This document shows, one piece after another, positions 8,903 to 17,648 of a DNA stretch of 64,000 nucleotides; within the stretch, counting starts at the first letter, position 1, and each line of letters opens with the position of its first letter. The stretch is from positions 1 to 64,000 of the forward strand of contig CAWFFZ010000008.1 of assembly GCA_963815295.1 (NCBI GenBank). The letters are read 5' to 3'. The notes below the pieces were generated by a model. That model ran no database searches. It was not told the DNA's origin and worked only from the letters and a program-made list of their open reading frames with translations. The position numbers and the translations under genes are program-made. This DNA comes from JACDHG01 sp963815295. GTDB lineage: Bacteria > Actinomycetota > Actinomycetes > Propionibacteriales > Nocardioidaceae.

Positions 8903-9231
8903 CCCGCGGCTCCTCGACGAGTTCGTCCCTGGCGCTGTTCATGTCACGCAGCAGTATGCAAATAAAACGGTGGAGGCCGACCATGGCCGACTCAAAGCCA
9001 GGCTTCGACCGATGCGCGGTCTCAAGCGATTCCGGTCCGCTGGAATCCTCGCCGCTGGTCATGCTCTCGTCCAGAACATCCGACGCGGCCACTATGAGAT
9101 CGCCTCTGACCAGCCGGCACAGGCCTTCTTCGTGCAGCCTTCGACGAGCTAATACTTGCCGTCTGACGGACTCCAGCCACAGTCGAACTACGCCGTGCAC
9201 GGCTTCGCGATCAGGCAACGCAAAAGTGCCC
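8903..9231 (+). mobile_element. IS6-type transposase C-terminal remnant with terminal repeat
   Basis: Encodes the last third of an IS6-type DDE transposase, from PRLLDEFVPGAVH through the catalytic Glu region (VEADHGRLKARLR) to the stop at 9152, nearly identical to 21480-21720 in reverse. It ends with the repeat GGCAACGCAAAAGTGCCC (9214-9231). The N-terminal two thirds are missing; the MITE-like element sits at the break. Confidence 0.8.
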
Positions 9232-9686
9232 CGGCGCGACACGAGTGCTGATTCTCACGACCTTCGACCTCAATGAGTACGTCTACGAAGCATTGCGCGC
9301 CGGAGCCAGCGGCTTCCTCCTCAAGGACGCCCCCGCCGACCAGCTCGTGACCGCGATCCGCGTCGTGGCAGCGGGCGAAGCACTCCTCGCCCCCTCAATC
9401 ACCAGACGACTGATCGAGGAGTTCGCACACCGGCCGCCGCCCAACGCCCAACCGAGACAGCTCGAGGCGCTGAGCCCACGCGAACTCGACGTGCTCCGAC
9501 TCATCGCACGCGGACTCTCCAACGCCGATCGCCGGCGAGCTCTTCCTGAGCGACGCAACCGTCAAGAGGCACGTATCCTGAATCCTCCACAAACTCGCCC
9601 TGCGCGATCGCGTGCAGGCCGTCGTGCTCGCCTACGAGTCCGGGCTCCTGCAGCCCGGCAACGCCATCACGGGGGAACCCCGGTAA
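9232..9686 (+). pseudogene. NarL/LuxR-type response regulator, truncated and frameshifted
   Basis: Directly after the IS6 end the translation reads TRVLILTTFDLNEYVYEALR and GFLLKDAP, the second half of a receiver domain. A LuxR helix-turn-helix follows (LSPRELDVLRLIARGLSNA). Near 9525 the frame changes, and in the correct frame the helix region (FLSDATVKRHVS) is interrupted by TGA where CGA is expected. The start of the receiver, with the phosphorylated Asp, has been removed by the insertion. The gene is therefore dead by three independent lesions. No partner kinase is left nearby. Confidence 0.8.
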
Positions 9687-9856
9687 CAGCAAGTCGGCCG
9701 GGGTCTCCGCGCGCCCCTGTCCTCGGTGCGCTGTCAAGCCTGAATTTCGAAGATGCCCGGGCGCAAGGCGCATCAGCGTAAGAGCCGTGCGACGCAACCT
9801 CCGCGCATCCCGCTAGCCGATCCGCGACCGGTCATTGAGTCAGCCACGGCTGGTGG

Positions 9857-10696
9857 TCATGGATGGCCGGCGCCGGGCGCCGGTGCCGGGAAGGCCACGA
9901 CTTGGCCGGTAGCTCCGCCCACGTGGTCGGGTCCGGCCCAGTTCTGACCCACGACGTACAGATGGGGATCAGAGCCACGGCTGAGCGCACACGCGAAAGC
10001 GCCCCGATCCAGGTCCACCGTGGTTGACACGTCGCCGCCTTCGTGGACCCGTACGCAGTGACGGTTGCCCACGTCGGCGTACCAAACTGCACCGGTCTCG
10101 TCGAGGCAGATCCCGTCGGGATGGTCGCCGGGGGTCGGGGCCCAGATCCGACGGTCCACGAGCTTTCCGCCGGCGGCGATGGTGTATGCCGTGAGCTGCT
10201 CGGCATACGACTCGGCCACGATGAGCGTGGATGCATTCGGCGTGATGGCCATCCCGTTCGGAAAGGCGAGATCATCGGCGACCGAGGTCACGGCGCCTTC
10301 CGGGGTAACCAGCGCCACGACTCCTGGGGCGAAGTCGCCGCCAGGGAAGTCGAAACCGATGCTGTTGACGTAGGCGTTGCCACGTCCGTCCACGACGATG
10401 TCGTTCCACGGCTTCGTGGACACCCCTGCCAGGTCGGCGTGCGTCACCAAAGATCCGTCCGGCTCGCGGCGCAGCAACTGTCGCTGGGCGGAGTCAACGA
10501 CCAGGAGTCGCCCGTCGGGGAGGAAGTCGATGCACATCGGGAACGAGGTGACCTCCACCTCAACGGTGGAGGTGCCATCCGGCGCCAACGAGAAGACGCA
10601 ACCCGCAGCCCAGTCAGAGAACCACAGCTTCCCATCCCGCCAGCGCGGGGATTCACCGAAGCCGATGCCGTCCATGAGCACGTTCATGCCATACAA
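9857..10696 (-). CDS. SMP-30/gluconolactonase-like protein
   Basis: The 279-residue protein fits the SMP-30 six-bladed propeller lactonases: GESPRWRDGKLWFSD at the start carries the first metal Glu, KPWNDIVVDGRGNAYV the Asn/Asp region, FPNGMAITPN the central Asn, and HPDGICLDETGAVWYAD the Asp ligand. Such enzymes open sugar lactones with a divalent metal, usually in sugar or pentose oxidation. No dehydrogenase or transporter is adjacent, so the pathway is not evident. Start codons at residue 1 and residue 4 are both possible; no clear ribosome site decides. Confidence 0.82.
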   Translation of the reverse strand: MYGMNVLMDGIGFGESPRWRDGKLWFSDWAAGCVFSLAPDGTSTVEVEVTSFPMCIDFLPDGRLLVVDSAQRQLLRREPDGSLVTHADLAGVSTKPWNDIVVDGRGNAYVNSIGFDFPGGDFAPGVVALVTPEGAVTSVADDLAFPNGMAITPNASTLIVAESYAEQLTAYTIAAGGKLVDRRIWAPTPGDHPDGICLDETGAVWYADVGNRHCVRVHEGGDVSTTVDLDRGAFACALSRGSDPHLYVVGQNWAGPDHVGGATGQVVAFPAPAPGAGHP

Positions 10697-10841
10697 GACT
10701 GCCCGAGCACCGGAAACTCAGCCCCATGGCCCGGCGGACGGGCGAATGCCCGCAAGCGGATCCCGTGTGGGACGGCCCGGGCAACCGCGTCAATGGCGGT
10801 GGTGTGACGCACGTTGAGTGCGTCAACGACCAGGTCGGCTC

Positions 10842-10996
10842 GTGACCTCCAGCCCTCCATATCCCGCGGTCGTCATGGACCCCACCGGTCCTTCGGTAAG
10901 CCCGCCATCCGCAACGTTCGCACCGACTCCTTGGCCAAGGACTTTCGTGTCGGGACGAGCCGCGACGAACTGGCCGACCTCTACGACCTCGGCTGC
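10842..10996 (+). pseudogene. DUF433-like (antitoxin-type) protein remnant, frameshifted
   Basis: In one frame the sequence reads PPYPAVVMDP; shifting by one base at the CCCC run near 10879 continues as HRSFGKPAIRNVRT and FRVGTSRDELADLYDLG. This matches the layout of DUF433 domains (a G(K/R)P-x-I start, then a helix ending in E-L-A-x-x-Y-x-L), which are often antitoxins. The end is lost where the SnoaL-like gene begins. Recognition is by pattern only and could be wrong; the low GC-skewed codon evidence was not tested. Confidence 0.35.
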
Positions 10997-10999
10997 CGT

Positions 11000-11401
11000 T
11001 TACTCCGGCATGTCGTTCCAGATGTCCACCGCACAGCGCCACTGACCCTGGTCACCTCGATGCCACACGGTCACAGCGCGGCCGCGCCTTGTCACAGGTT
11101 GGCCATCCGGTCCGTTCATGGCGACCTCGTTGGTGCTCAGCAGGTAGGCCATGGTCCCGTCCTGCGACACCTGGGCATCCGTTGACGACCAGTTGATCCG
11201 GAAGCCCGGGATCGTCCGAGTCCCCTCCACATACTCGCGTAGTGCATCCCTGCCGATAAGGCTTGGCATTCCCGCAGGGATCACGACGGCGTCGTCTGTC
11301 CAATACGACAGGATCTCGTCGACGTCGCCCGCTTCTGACGCGAGCTTCGCCCATTGGGCGTCGCGTGCGAGAAGCCGTTGCCGTTCGCGTTCTACGTCCA
11401 T
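11000..11401 (-). CDS. SnoaL-like/DUF4440 protein
   Basis: A 133-residue NTF2-fold protein: DVDEILSYWTDDAVVIPAGMP, then IGRDALREYVEG and the ending GQWRCAVDIWNDMPE. These small alpha+beta cone proteins act as ketosteroid-isomerase-like enzymes or binding proteins; the activity is unknown here. ATG 11401 is preferred because GGAGG lies nine bases upstream and the domain begins within a few residues; a longer frame exists upstream but is not conserved in appearance. It is monocistronic. Confidence 0.75.
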   Translation of the reverse strand: MDVERERQRLLARDAQWAKLASEAGDVDEILSYWTDDAVVIPAGMPSLIGRDALREYVEGTRTIPGFRINWSSTDAQVSQDGTMAYLLSTNEVAMNGPDGQPVTRRGRAVTVWHRGDQGQWRCAVDIWNDMPE

Positions 11402-12573
11402 CCGCCATCCTCCGCTCACATCTCTACGAGGATATGTCCAACCGAACGACACAACCACCTGCGTGAGCTCGACGGTGCCACCCACCGTCTCCCTCGTCCA
11501 AAGCCTCGGAGCTCGGTGCGACATGAGCGGGGCGAAGGTCAGCTGGATCGCGGACTCGACCTTGTGAGAGTCGACCCGGGTTGCGTCCTTCTGGGCGAAA
11601 GGACTCGAAGGCCTCGTGCTCTCAGACTCCAGGCTGACGACCTTTGACCTCACTGGCATGGTACTGAGTTCCGCACCGACCGATCGCAAGGGACCGATCG
11701 TGTGGATGACGCGAAAATGACGTCGGCTCGCCGGTGGACTGCCGACGCGATGTTCCGGCAGCCATACGGGCGGCAAATGGTCGGACTGCTCGGCGGTTTC
11801 TATGTCAGTGACCGCTGGCACTCGTCGCGGCAGCTGCTTGTACTGGTCGAGGGGACTGAGGGTTCACTGGAGTCAACTCACATCGCAGCACCGTCATGCC
11901 AGCACGGGATGTCTGCGGTAACGCCCTACTTGAACCCGGGGGGGTTGACTACCCCGACGTCTATTTCGGGATCGATGAATAGCCATCCCGCTGACCTGGG
12001 CTCCCTCGCATGAGTTGAGTTCTCATGGAAACTCGGAGCCCCCGTCAGGGTGCGCGGGGTCAACTGCGTTGGTCGAGAAGCCGACCAGTATGGAGAGCGC
12101 GAGTGCCAGCCGATGGACTACTTGCGCTGGGACAGACTCTTCGCGACTGCGGTTGCGGCAGCGACTGCAGCAGCCTTACCGGTGTCGACGACGAAGTGCG
12201 GGGCTGACGCCAGCGAAAGTGGCTCAGAGCGACCATGCCGCACATCTGCGCGATGGTTCTTGGCAGGGTCGGACGTCCCCTCGGGGTGTCAGCAGACCAG
12301 TCACCGAGGATCCCCGCTCGTCAGTCACTCACCCTAGCTGCCGCGTGACTAGCTCTCAGGATCCATGCTGCTTTGGACGCCGCGTCGTGGCCCTTTCTCG
12401 AAGTCGCTCCCTCACAGCGGGGGGACCCGGCTCGCGCGGTGACGCGACAGCGGCGTTGAGCGGTGTGCCCGATGAAATTCTCGCTCGTGGTGGGTTTGAC
12501 ACTCGTGTCGGGTGTTGCCACAGTGGCGCGGGCAAACTCGACGGGGGCCAGGAAACGTCGAAGGGAAAGTCAC
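11402..12573. other. Long gap, no supported gene
   Basis: About 1.17 kb separates the SnoaL-like and DUF1996 genes. Near 12118-12230 (minus strand) a short piece ending SLASAPHFVVDTGK and a stop looks like the end of a decayed gene, perhaps a small kinase, but is too short to name. A 67-base direct repeat begins at 12315. Nothing else was recognised. Confidence 0.35.
12315..12381. repeat. Direct repeat, left copy, flanking the DUF1996 gene
   Basis: About 67 bases that match 13649-13712 at roughly four positions in five, sharing the core CAGGATCCATGCT and the ending GACGCC. The two copies lie in the same orientation on either side of 12574-13515. No coding function is evident; read on the minus strand both give a similar short peptide (AWILRA-type), which may reflect a common protein-coding ancestor. 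Confidence 0.6.
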
Positions 12574-13515
12574 GTGAGGAAGTACATCGCCGTTGTTGCA
12601 GCCGTTGGAGCTCTGGTAGCAGCTGGGATAGCCGAAGGCTCAGCGGGCACAGCCGCTCAGCCCGCCGATCAGTCAGCAGCTCAGCCAGCCGATCAGTCAG
12701 CCGCCCGATCAGTTGATCGGTCCGCCGCGGCAGCGGCCGCGCGAACGTTCGGGTCTATCCAAGTCGTGTGTCGCTCGTCGCACACCAACTCCGACGACCC
12801 GATCGTGTACCCGCGCCAGCCTGGCGCCGCCCACCAGCACGACTTTTTCGCCAACACCACCACAAACGCCTTCAGCACCGACGCCAGCCTCGCAGGCAAG
12901 CCGACCACCTGCTCCCGACCGGGAGACACTGCGGCCTACTGGACGCCGACGTTGTTCAACAATGGCCGCCGGGTCGCGCCCGACCGGGTCATCGCGTACT
13001 ACCGGGCCAGGAGGATGCCCAGCGACGTCTCGATCCGTCCGTTCCCACACGGCCTGAAGATGATCGCCGGGTCGCACCTGGCCACATCCTCCAATCCCCA
13101 GCCCACGTGGATCGTCAATTGGCACTGCGGCGACGGTGTCCAAGGCACGGCAAAGCCGCCGGCCTCCTGCCCCCAGCCCCCTGGGCTTACGCTGCGGATC
13201 GAGTTTCCGAACTGCTGGAACGGCCGCACTCTGGACTCGGCCGACCACAAGAGCCACCTGACCTACTCCGGCCAGGGCGGCGTCCGTGGATGCCCGGCGA
13301 GCCATCCTGTTCCCGTGCCTTCGCTTGAGCTGAACTTCCGCTACCAGATCAGCGGTTCGCTCAGCGGCGTGCGTCTGTCCTCCGGAGGGGTCTACAGCGG
13401 GCACGCCGACTTCTGGAACTCCTGGAACCAAGCCGTACAGGCGCAACTCGTGCGCGACTGCCTGAACGCCGGGCGGATCTGCAACAGCTCAATCTCGGAC
13501 GCACCGAAACGCTGA
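12574..13515 (+). CDS. Exported DUF1996 protein
   Basis: The 313-residue protein has an N-terminal signal peptide (VRKYIAVVAAVGALVAAG) and then a low-complexity stretch with the repeat PADQSAAQ, followed by a DUF1996 domain. The domain shows its typical features: GAAHQHDFFANT, YWTPTLFNNG, FPNCWNGRTLDS, DHKSHLTYS and the ending YSGHADFWNSWNQ. DUF1996 proteins are secreted and of unknown function, found in fungi and actinobacteria, often near wall-degrading enzymes. GTG 12574 is chosen because GAAGGGAAAG precedes it and the signal peptide begins there; an ATG upstream in frame lacks both. The gene is bracketed by direct repeats, suggesting it was inserted or duplicated as a unit. Confidence 0.82.
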   Translation: MRKYIAVVAAVGALVAAGIAEGSAGTAAQPADQSAAQPADQSAARSVDRSAAAAAARTFGSIQVVCRSSHTNSDDPIVYPRQPGAAHQHDFFANTTTNAFSTDASLAGKPTTCSRPGDTAAYWTPTLFNNGRRVAPDRVIAYYRARRMPSDVSIRPFPHGLKMIAGSHLATSSNPQPTWIVNWHCGDGVQGTAKPPASCPQPPGLTLRIEFPNCWNGRTLDSADHKSHLTYSGQGGVRGCPASHPVPVPSLELNFRYQISGSLSGVRLSSGGVYSGHADFWNSWNQAVQAQLVRDCLNAGRICNSSISDAPKR

Positions 13516-13648
13516 GCTGTTCCCTCGCAGCTGCGAGTGCCATTGGTCGACCCTGCGGGTGGTCGGTGCGCGGCGAAGGCTCGTGATCGTGGTCTCGGCG
13601 TAGGTGCAGTGTCAGCAGGTAGCGGAGATCCGGCAACGTCGCTAGACC

Positions 13649-13712
13649 CGCTCGTCGGTAACTCACGCTCGCTGCCGCCTGAGTAGCTCGCAGGATCCAT
13701 GCTTCAGACGCC
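13649..13712. repeat. Direct repeat, right copy, flanking the DUF1996 gene
   Basis: Counterpart of 12315-12381, same orientation. The surrounding 370-base gap (13516-13885) otherwise holds only a hairpin-forming stretch near 13843-13868 (ACATCCG...CGGATGT), which may end transcription from either side. Confidence 0.6.
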
Positions 13713-13885
13713 GGTCTGATCCGTTGGTGTTCTTGGGCTCCGAATGACGTGGACGTCGAGGCGTGCGGGCCTCGAGCGTGCCGCGCCAGACGTATGTCGC
13801 AGGAGCGTTCTGAGGCACTCATAGAAGCGGTCGACAACATCCGGATCTGCCGATGAGCGGATGTCCCGCGAAGGCAGTTGAAGGT

Positions 13886-14875
13886 TCAGTCGAGCGCAGC
13901 GAGCGCGAGACGCTCACCCACTTCACCTTCGAGGCGGTCGAGTTGCGGGCCGCCACCATCTGCAACGTCCTTCCTCGCGTTGAACAGGCGGACCCACAGG
14001 CCAGCGGCCCAGGCGTCCTGGACCTCGGACTGCGCCCAGGGCCGCCCAGTGGCCACTTGGTAGGAGGCAATGAACTCCTCGGTCTGCGCGACGGAAGCCG
14101 CTCCCCCCGGTTCCCCAGTCGCGGCCCACACGGCGGCTGCAAGGCCAACGATGGATGTTTCCGGTTGGGCGATCACGCTGTCCCAGTCGTGCACGGCCAG
14201 CGGGGCCTCAGATGCCCAGGCGATGTTCTGGGATTCCCAGTCGCCGTGACCGATGCGCACGGAGGCACGGCCCGAGGTGAGCCGATCTCGTACACGCCGA
14301 GCAGCCTCGTCGATCCAGGTGGGCGCACTCAGGGCGTTGAGGTCCCGGCCCTCATCGTCCGCGTCCGGCCACAGCCGTGCCCCTGGGTGGTCCCACCCCG
14401 TCCACGGCGGTGATGGCGCGAGTGTCGGTGTTCTCGATGGGTCGGGCGCTGAGTCGATGAGGCGGGCGAGGAGAGACGCAAAGGGTGCTACACCGCTCTC
14501 GGGTGACAACTGACCGCCGCCTGGCATCGCGGTTTCGGCGGTCACCGCCAGCCCTCCAAGCCTTGTCACGCCAGTCAATAGCGGAGGGCACGGGAAGCCC
14601 GACCGAGCAAGGTGATCCTGGACGGCCAGACAGCCCATGAGGCGGGGGTCGTACCGACGCGCCTTGATCACAACCTGCCGCCCACTATCGAGCTGCACAC
14701 CGACGACTTCGGAGAGGTGCCCCGAGCGGAACAGCACGGACCCAAGTCCGTCCTCCAAGTGCTGGTGGCACCACTCGCCGAGCGCCTTGTCGTCCACCAC
14801 GTTTGCCAGTATCCCGCCAACTAGCAACGCACTCACATGCCGCTGTCCGGGCTGGCTCCGCGTCCGGTCAGGCAA
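13886..14875 (-). CDS. Aminoglycoside-phosphotransferase-like kinase
   Basis: The 329-residue protein has the APH/choline-kinase fold signatures: QVVIKARRY with the ATP-binding Lys in the N-lobe, the Brenner motif IGHGDWESQN with catalytic Asp, and VHDWDSV supplying the metal-binding Asp. Family members phosphorylate aminoglycosides, homoserine, fructosamine or other small molecules; the substrate cannot be predicted, and nothing shows it gives drug resistance. The upstream end has several possible starts (ATG 14875, or GTG codons within the next 35 codons). It is followed in the same direction by no close gene and lies 17 bases downstream of the DUF5829-like gene, so the two may be co-transcribed. 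Confidence 0.75.
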   Translation of the reverse strand: MPDRTRSQPGQRHVSALLVGGILANVVDDKALGEWCHQHLEDGLGSVLFRSGHLSEVVGVQLDSGRQVVIKARRYDPRLMGCLAVQDHLARSGFPCPPLLTGVTRLGGLAVTAETAMPGGGQLSPESGVAPFASLLARLIDSAPDPSRTPTLAPSPPWTGWDHPGARLWPDADDEGRDLNALSAPTWIDEAARRVRDRLTSGRASVRIGHGDWESQNIAWASEAPLAVHDWDSVIAQPETSIVGLAAAVWAATGEPGGAASVAQTEEFIASYQVATGRPWAQSEVQDAWAAGLWVRLFNARKDVADGGGPQLDRLEGEVGERLALAALD

Positions 14876-14892
14876 ACCACCGAAGCCCGGGT

Positions 14893-15714
14893 TCAGAGAC
14901 TCGTGAAGTCCCAGACAGCGCGATCGCCCGGACCCACAGCCAATCGCGTGCGGCCGATCGCTTCAACGTGAGGTGCGGCAGCCGTGGCGGTCAACACGAA
15001 CTCGACGCGTCGCAACCCCACCGAATCTCGCGACGTGGCGTGAAGCAGGATTGTCGTCTCGGCGTCATGCACCAACAACATCTCGCCCGACCGTGTCGCG
15101 ACAAAGCCGGCGGCCGTTAGCAGTGGCTCTGCGATGGCAATGTCGTCGGCCGTGGCGCCCAGCTCGACCAGGATGATGTCCCTGACAAACGGTCCCCTGC
15201 CTTCCGGGCGGGAGTCCTTCGACTGGGCCGTGGTCCATTCCACGAAGGCGGACTCGCGGCGCTGCAGGTCATTCGGATCGGTCAGGAACTCCATGACCCA
15301 GGCCGACAACACCCGCGAAGCGCCCGCCGGCCCCAGGAAGTCGAACCATGGAACCTGGTCGTCGCCTTCCTGACGCGTCCTCTGCTTGACCTCGAAGGGG
15401 CCGTCCGTGTCCTTCATCCGGTCGGAGAGAATCCCCAGTCCACCACGCTCGCGCGTCGACAGGCCGAGCCCCGCAGAGCCCTCCTCGCCGGCGTCGACGT
15501 CGCCCGGGCCGAACAGCTCAACGTAGGTCCGGCATCCGAACAGGTAGCGACCCGTCCAGGTCTCACCGTCCGCGACGACCGTTGCCACCTCGAACTTGCC
15601 GAAGCCGGTCAGGAAGTCGCACCCTGCGATCGCATCAGCGGTATCGGCATCGACCACGGCGAACACGTGGTCGAGGTACGCCACCTGCGGCCGGGGCGTG
15701 GGCAAGCCCTCCAC
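14893..15714 (-). CDS. DUF5829-like, VOC-related protein
   Basis: The 273-residue protein begins VAYLDHVFAVVDADTADAI and continues with WTGRYLFGCRTYVELFGPGD, the pattern of DUF5829/VOC-type proteins with a metal-site-like His and Glu. A second half (FVRDIILVELGATADD to GDRAVWDFTSL) resembles another VOC-like repeat. Function is unknown. It precedes the phosphotransferase gene by 17 bases, so the two probably form an operon. Recognition of DUF5829 is from memory of motifs and moderately certain. Confidence 0.6.
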   Translation of the reverse strand: MEGLPTPRPQVAYLDHVFAVVDADTADAIAGCDFLTGFGKFEVATVVADGETWTGRYLFGCRTYVELFGPGDVDAGEEGSAGLGLSTRERGGLGILSDRMKDTDGPFEVKQRTRQEGDDQVPWFDFLGPAGASRVLSAWVMEFLTDPNDLQRRESAFVEWTTAQSKDSRPEGRGPFVRDIILVELGATADDIAIAEPLLTAAGFVATRSGEMLLVHDAETTILLHATSRDSVGLRRVEFVLTATAAAPHVEAIGRTRLAVGPGDRAVWDFTSL

Positions 15715-15772
15715 GTCGGCGAGCCTACTCGGACAGCACGCCCGCCTCGCATCCTTGCTCCTGGGGCTCGCT

Positions 15773-15787
15773 CATGCCGCGATCCGG
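15773..15787. repeat. Member of a short dispersed intergenic repeat family
   Basis: CATGCCGCGATCCGG here recurs with small changes at 17681-17695, 20450-20463 and 21388-21400, and a related form (CATGCCGCTGTCCGG, CTGCCGCTGTCCG) at 14836, 17133 and 21359. All copies seen lie between genes, most a little after or before gene ends, and some can pair with a nearby GATGAGCGG. This is the behaviour of REP-type elements or of terminator-related sequences. Confidence 0.5.
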
Positions 15788-15823
15788 TACTCGCACATGA
15801 TCCGTGGATGTCTGTCGGTTGCC

Positions 15824-16105
15824 CTACCGCTTCCCCCGACCGAACATGCGGCCCAACCGGTCAGGCATCGACCTCGCCGGTTTGATGTCGACCAGGGTCG
15901 ACCCATCGGGCAACGGAAGGTTCGCCGCCTGCTCGGCCGAGAGTGTCGTTCGGACGTAGGTGGTGTAGATCGAGCCGACCTGATCGGCGTCGACGAACCG
16001 TGTACCTTCCGCCGTCTGGACGACGATGCCCTCAAACACCGAGACCTTTTCATCCACCAGCACGGCCTGAACCGTAGCGAAGTGGTACCCGTCGCTCGTC
16101 TGCAC
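15824..16105 (-). CDS. Small conserved-looking protein, PRC-barrel/DUF2171-like
   Basis: The 93-residue product (FATVQAVLVDEKVSVFEG, GTRFVDADQVGSIYTTYV) resembles small beta-barrel proteins of the PRC/DUF2171 kind, thought to be adaptor or binding domains. In frame upstream the sequence DYPIAYTALQQGAPV looks coding, but no ATG or GTG precedes it before a stop, so the real start may be a rarer codon or a base may be missing. GTG 16105 is the first usable start. No function is assigned. Confidence 0.5.
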   Translation of the reverse strand: MQTSDGYHFATVQAVLVDEKVSVFEGIVVQTAEGTRFVDADQVGSIYTTYVRTTLSAEQAANLPLPDGSTLVDIKPARSMPDRLGRMFGRGKR

Positions 16106-16315
16106 CGGCGCGCCCTGCTGGAGCGCGGTGTAGGCGATTGGGTAGTCTGGCGCGTCAGCGATGCAGCAACCCTAAGGCCGCCGAGCAACCGGATATGCCG
16201 CAGACAGTGCGCAGAACTGCCGATGCGCGCGCCTCGTCCGCCCCTCCTCTGGTTGAGAGACCTACGGGCCGTGGTCCTACCCTCACCTTGGTTCCAGGGA
16301 TGAAAGGCTCGGGAC

Positions 16316-17122
16316 GTGCGTTCGATAAAACTCGCGGGCATCGAGGGCGTGCGCTGGATCCCTGATTCATCATCAGGCATCGCGGCGCTGGTCCTAGCGG
16401 GCTCCAGTGGTCGGGTGGACTCGGCGCGTGCCGAACTGTTGGCTCGCCATGGCGTGATCGCGGAGTCAATCCAATGGTTTGGGGGTCCGGGCCAGAACGA
16501 AGGGCCATGGGACATTCCGCTGGAGCTCTTCCTCGAACGCGTCGCTGACCTCGCGCAGACCGCCGATCGGGTCGTGGTGCTCGGTACCTCGTTCGGATCT
16601 GAGGCTGCGCTCCTGACGGGCGCTCACAGTCCTCACGTCAGTGCGGTCGTTGCCTTCGCCCCCTCCGATGTGGTCTGGGCCGGGGTCCGACGAGACGAAA
16701 GCCTGACCTCGCACTGGACCCTTGGCGGCCGCGCACTTCCGTACGTGGACTTCGTCGACGACTGGGAGCCCAACACCGATCCGCCCGCCTTCGTGGGCCT
16801 GTACGAGGAGTGCCGTCGTCGATTCCCTGAACGTGTCTTCGCTGCCGCAATCCCGGTGCAAGACATCGACCAGGTTCTCCTGGTCGTTGGCGGCGACGAC
16901 CAGGTATGGCCATCTCTGGCGATGGCCGAAGTGATCAAGGCGCGGCGTCACGAGCACGGCTTAGAGACGACTCTCGTGTTCGACCCTGACGCTGGGCATC
17001 GCACCGTGCTGCCCGGGGAGCCCGTGGTCTCGGCAGGCATGCGCATGCAACGTGGCGGCACCGAGGCATCTGACCTCCGTCTCGGAGCCGCCGCGTGGAC
17101 CCACCTCAAGGCACTGCTCTAG
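16316..17122 (+). CDS. Alpha/beta-hydrolase of the BAAT/acyl-CoA-thioesterase C-terminal type
   Basis: The 268-residue protein carries a nucleophile elbow (LGTSFGSEAALL), an acid region (VVGGDDQVWPS) and a catalytic His (PDAGHRTVLPG). The order and the GGDDQVWPS motif match the C-terminal hydrolase domain of bile-acid-CoA:amino-acid N-acyltransferase/acyl-CoA thioesterases. Many bacterial members lack the N-terminal Ig-like domain, as here, and their substrates are unknown. GTG 16316 begins the first conserved strand. It is transcribed away from the preceding minus-strand genes and is followed after 127 bases by a SnoaL-like gene. Confidence 0.75.
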   Translation: MRSIKLAGIEGVRWIPDSSSGIAALVLAGSSGRVDSARAELLARHGVIAESIQWFGGPGQNEGPWDIPLELFLERVADLAQTADRVVVLGTSFGSEAALLTGAHSPHVSAVVAFAPSDVVWAGVRRDESLTSHWTLGGRALPYVDFVDDWEPNTDPPAFVGLYEECRRRFPERVFAAAIPVQDIDQVLLVVGGDDQVWPSLAMAEVIKARRHEHGLETTLVFDPDAGHRTVLPGEPVVSAGMRMQRGGTEASDLRLGAAAWTHLKALL

Positions 17123-17249
17123 CTGCACTCATCTGCCGCTGTCCGCGCTTGTCATGCCGATGAGCGGACGAGTCATTCCGGCTCCTGAGGGAGGCAGACG
17201 TACCCCTCGCCCCAGGGGCAGATCGCACTTTGGTCTAGCGTCGGCCACT

Positions 17250-17648
17250 GTGACCGACGCCCTGACGCCCGAGGCCATCGCCAACTCGATCTTGCGGAGG
17301 CTCGACGGCTGCACGCGACGACGCGACCTGACCGGCGTGCTCGACCTGTTCGTCGACGACGCCGCCCTCTTTGGCTCCGACGCGGGAGAGTTCGCAGTCG
17401 GCCGCGCCGATGTGCGTGAGTTTCTCACTGCGATCTTCGCCGAGCCGGTGACCTACGGCTGGACCTGGGACCACCCGGTGGCTGGTCGACACGGCGGTGT
17501 GGTGTGGTTCGTGGCTGACGGTCAGGCCATCCTCGAAGGCGAGGGCGCTCCCCCGCCCGTCCCCTATCGACTCAGCGGCGTGCTTCTCCAGGTCAACGGC
17601 GGCTGGAGGTTCGCGCTCTTTAACGGCGCTCAACCGGTAACCGAGTAG
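17250..17648 (+). CDS. SnoaL-like (NTF2-fold) protein
   Basis: The 132-residue product shows the fold pattern of SnoaL-like proteins: ILRRLDGCTRRRDLTGVLDL, FVDDAALFGSDAG, VGRADVREFLTAIF and the closing GGWRFALFNGAQP. Catalytic residues cannot be assigned. GTG 17250 places the start just before the first helix; a longer frame exists but its N-terminus looks non-coding. It follows the hydrolase gene in the same direction and may be read from it. Confidence 0.65.
   Translation: MTDALTPEAIANSILRRLDGCTRRRDLTGVLDLFVDDAALFGSDAGEFAVGRADVREFLTAIFAEPVTYGWTWDHPVAGRHGGVVWFVADGQAILEGEGAPPPVPYRLSGVLLQVNGGWRFALFNGAQPVTE

Noticed and set aside
11402..11821. Long N-terminal extension of the SnoaL-like protein
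   Set aside because: The 140 extra residues show no domain, and the ATG at 11401 has a good ribosome site.
13886..14875. Reading the phosphotransferase as an antibiotic-resistance gene
   Set aside because: Only superfamily motifs are visible; substrate specificity cannot be inferred.
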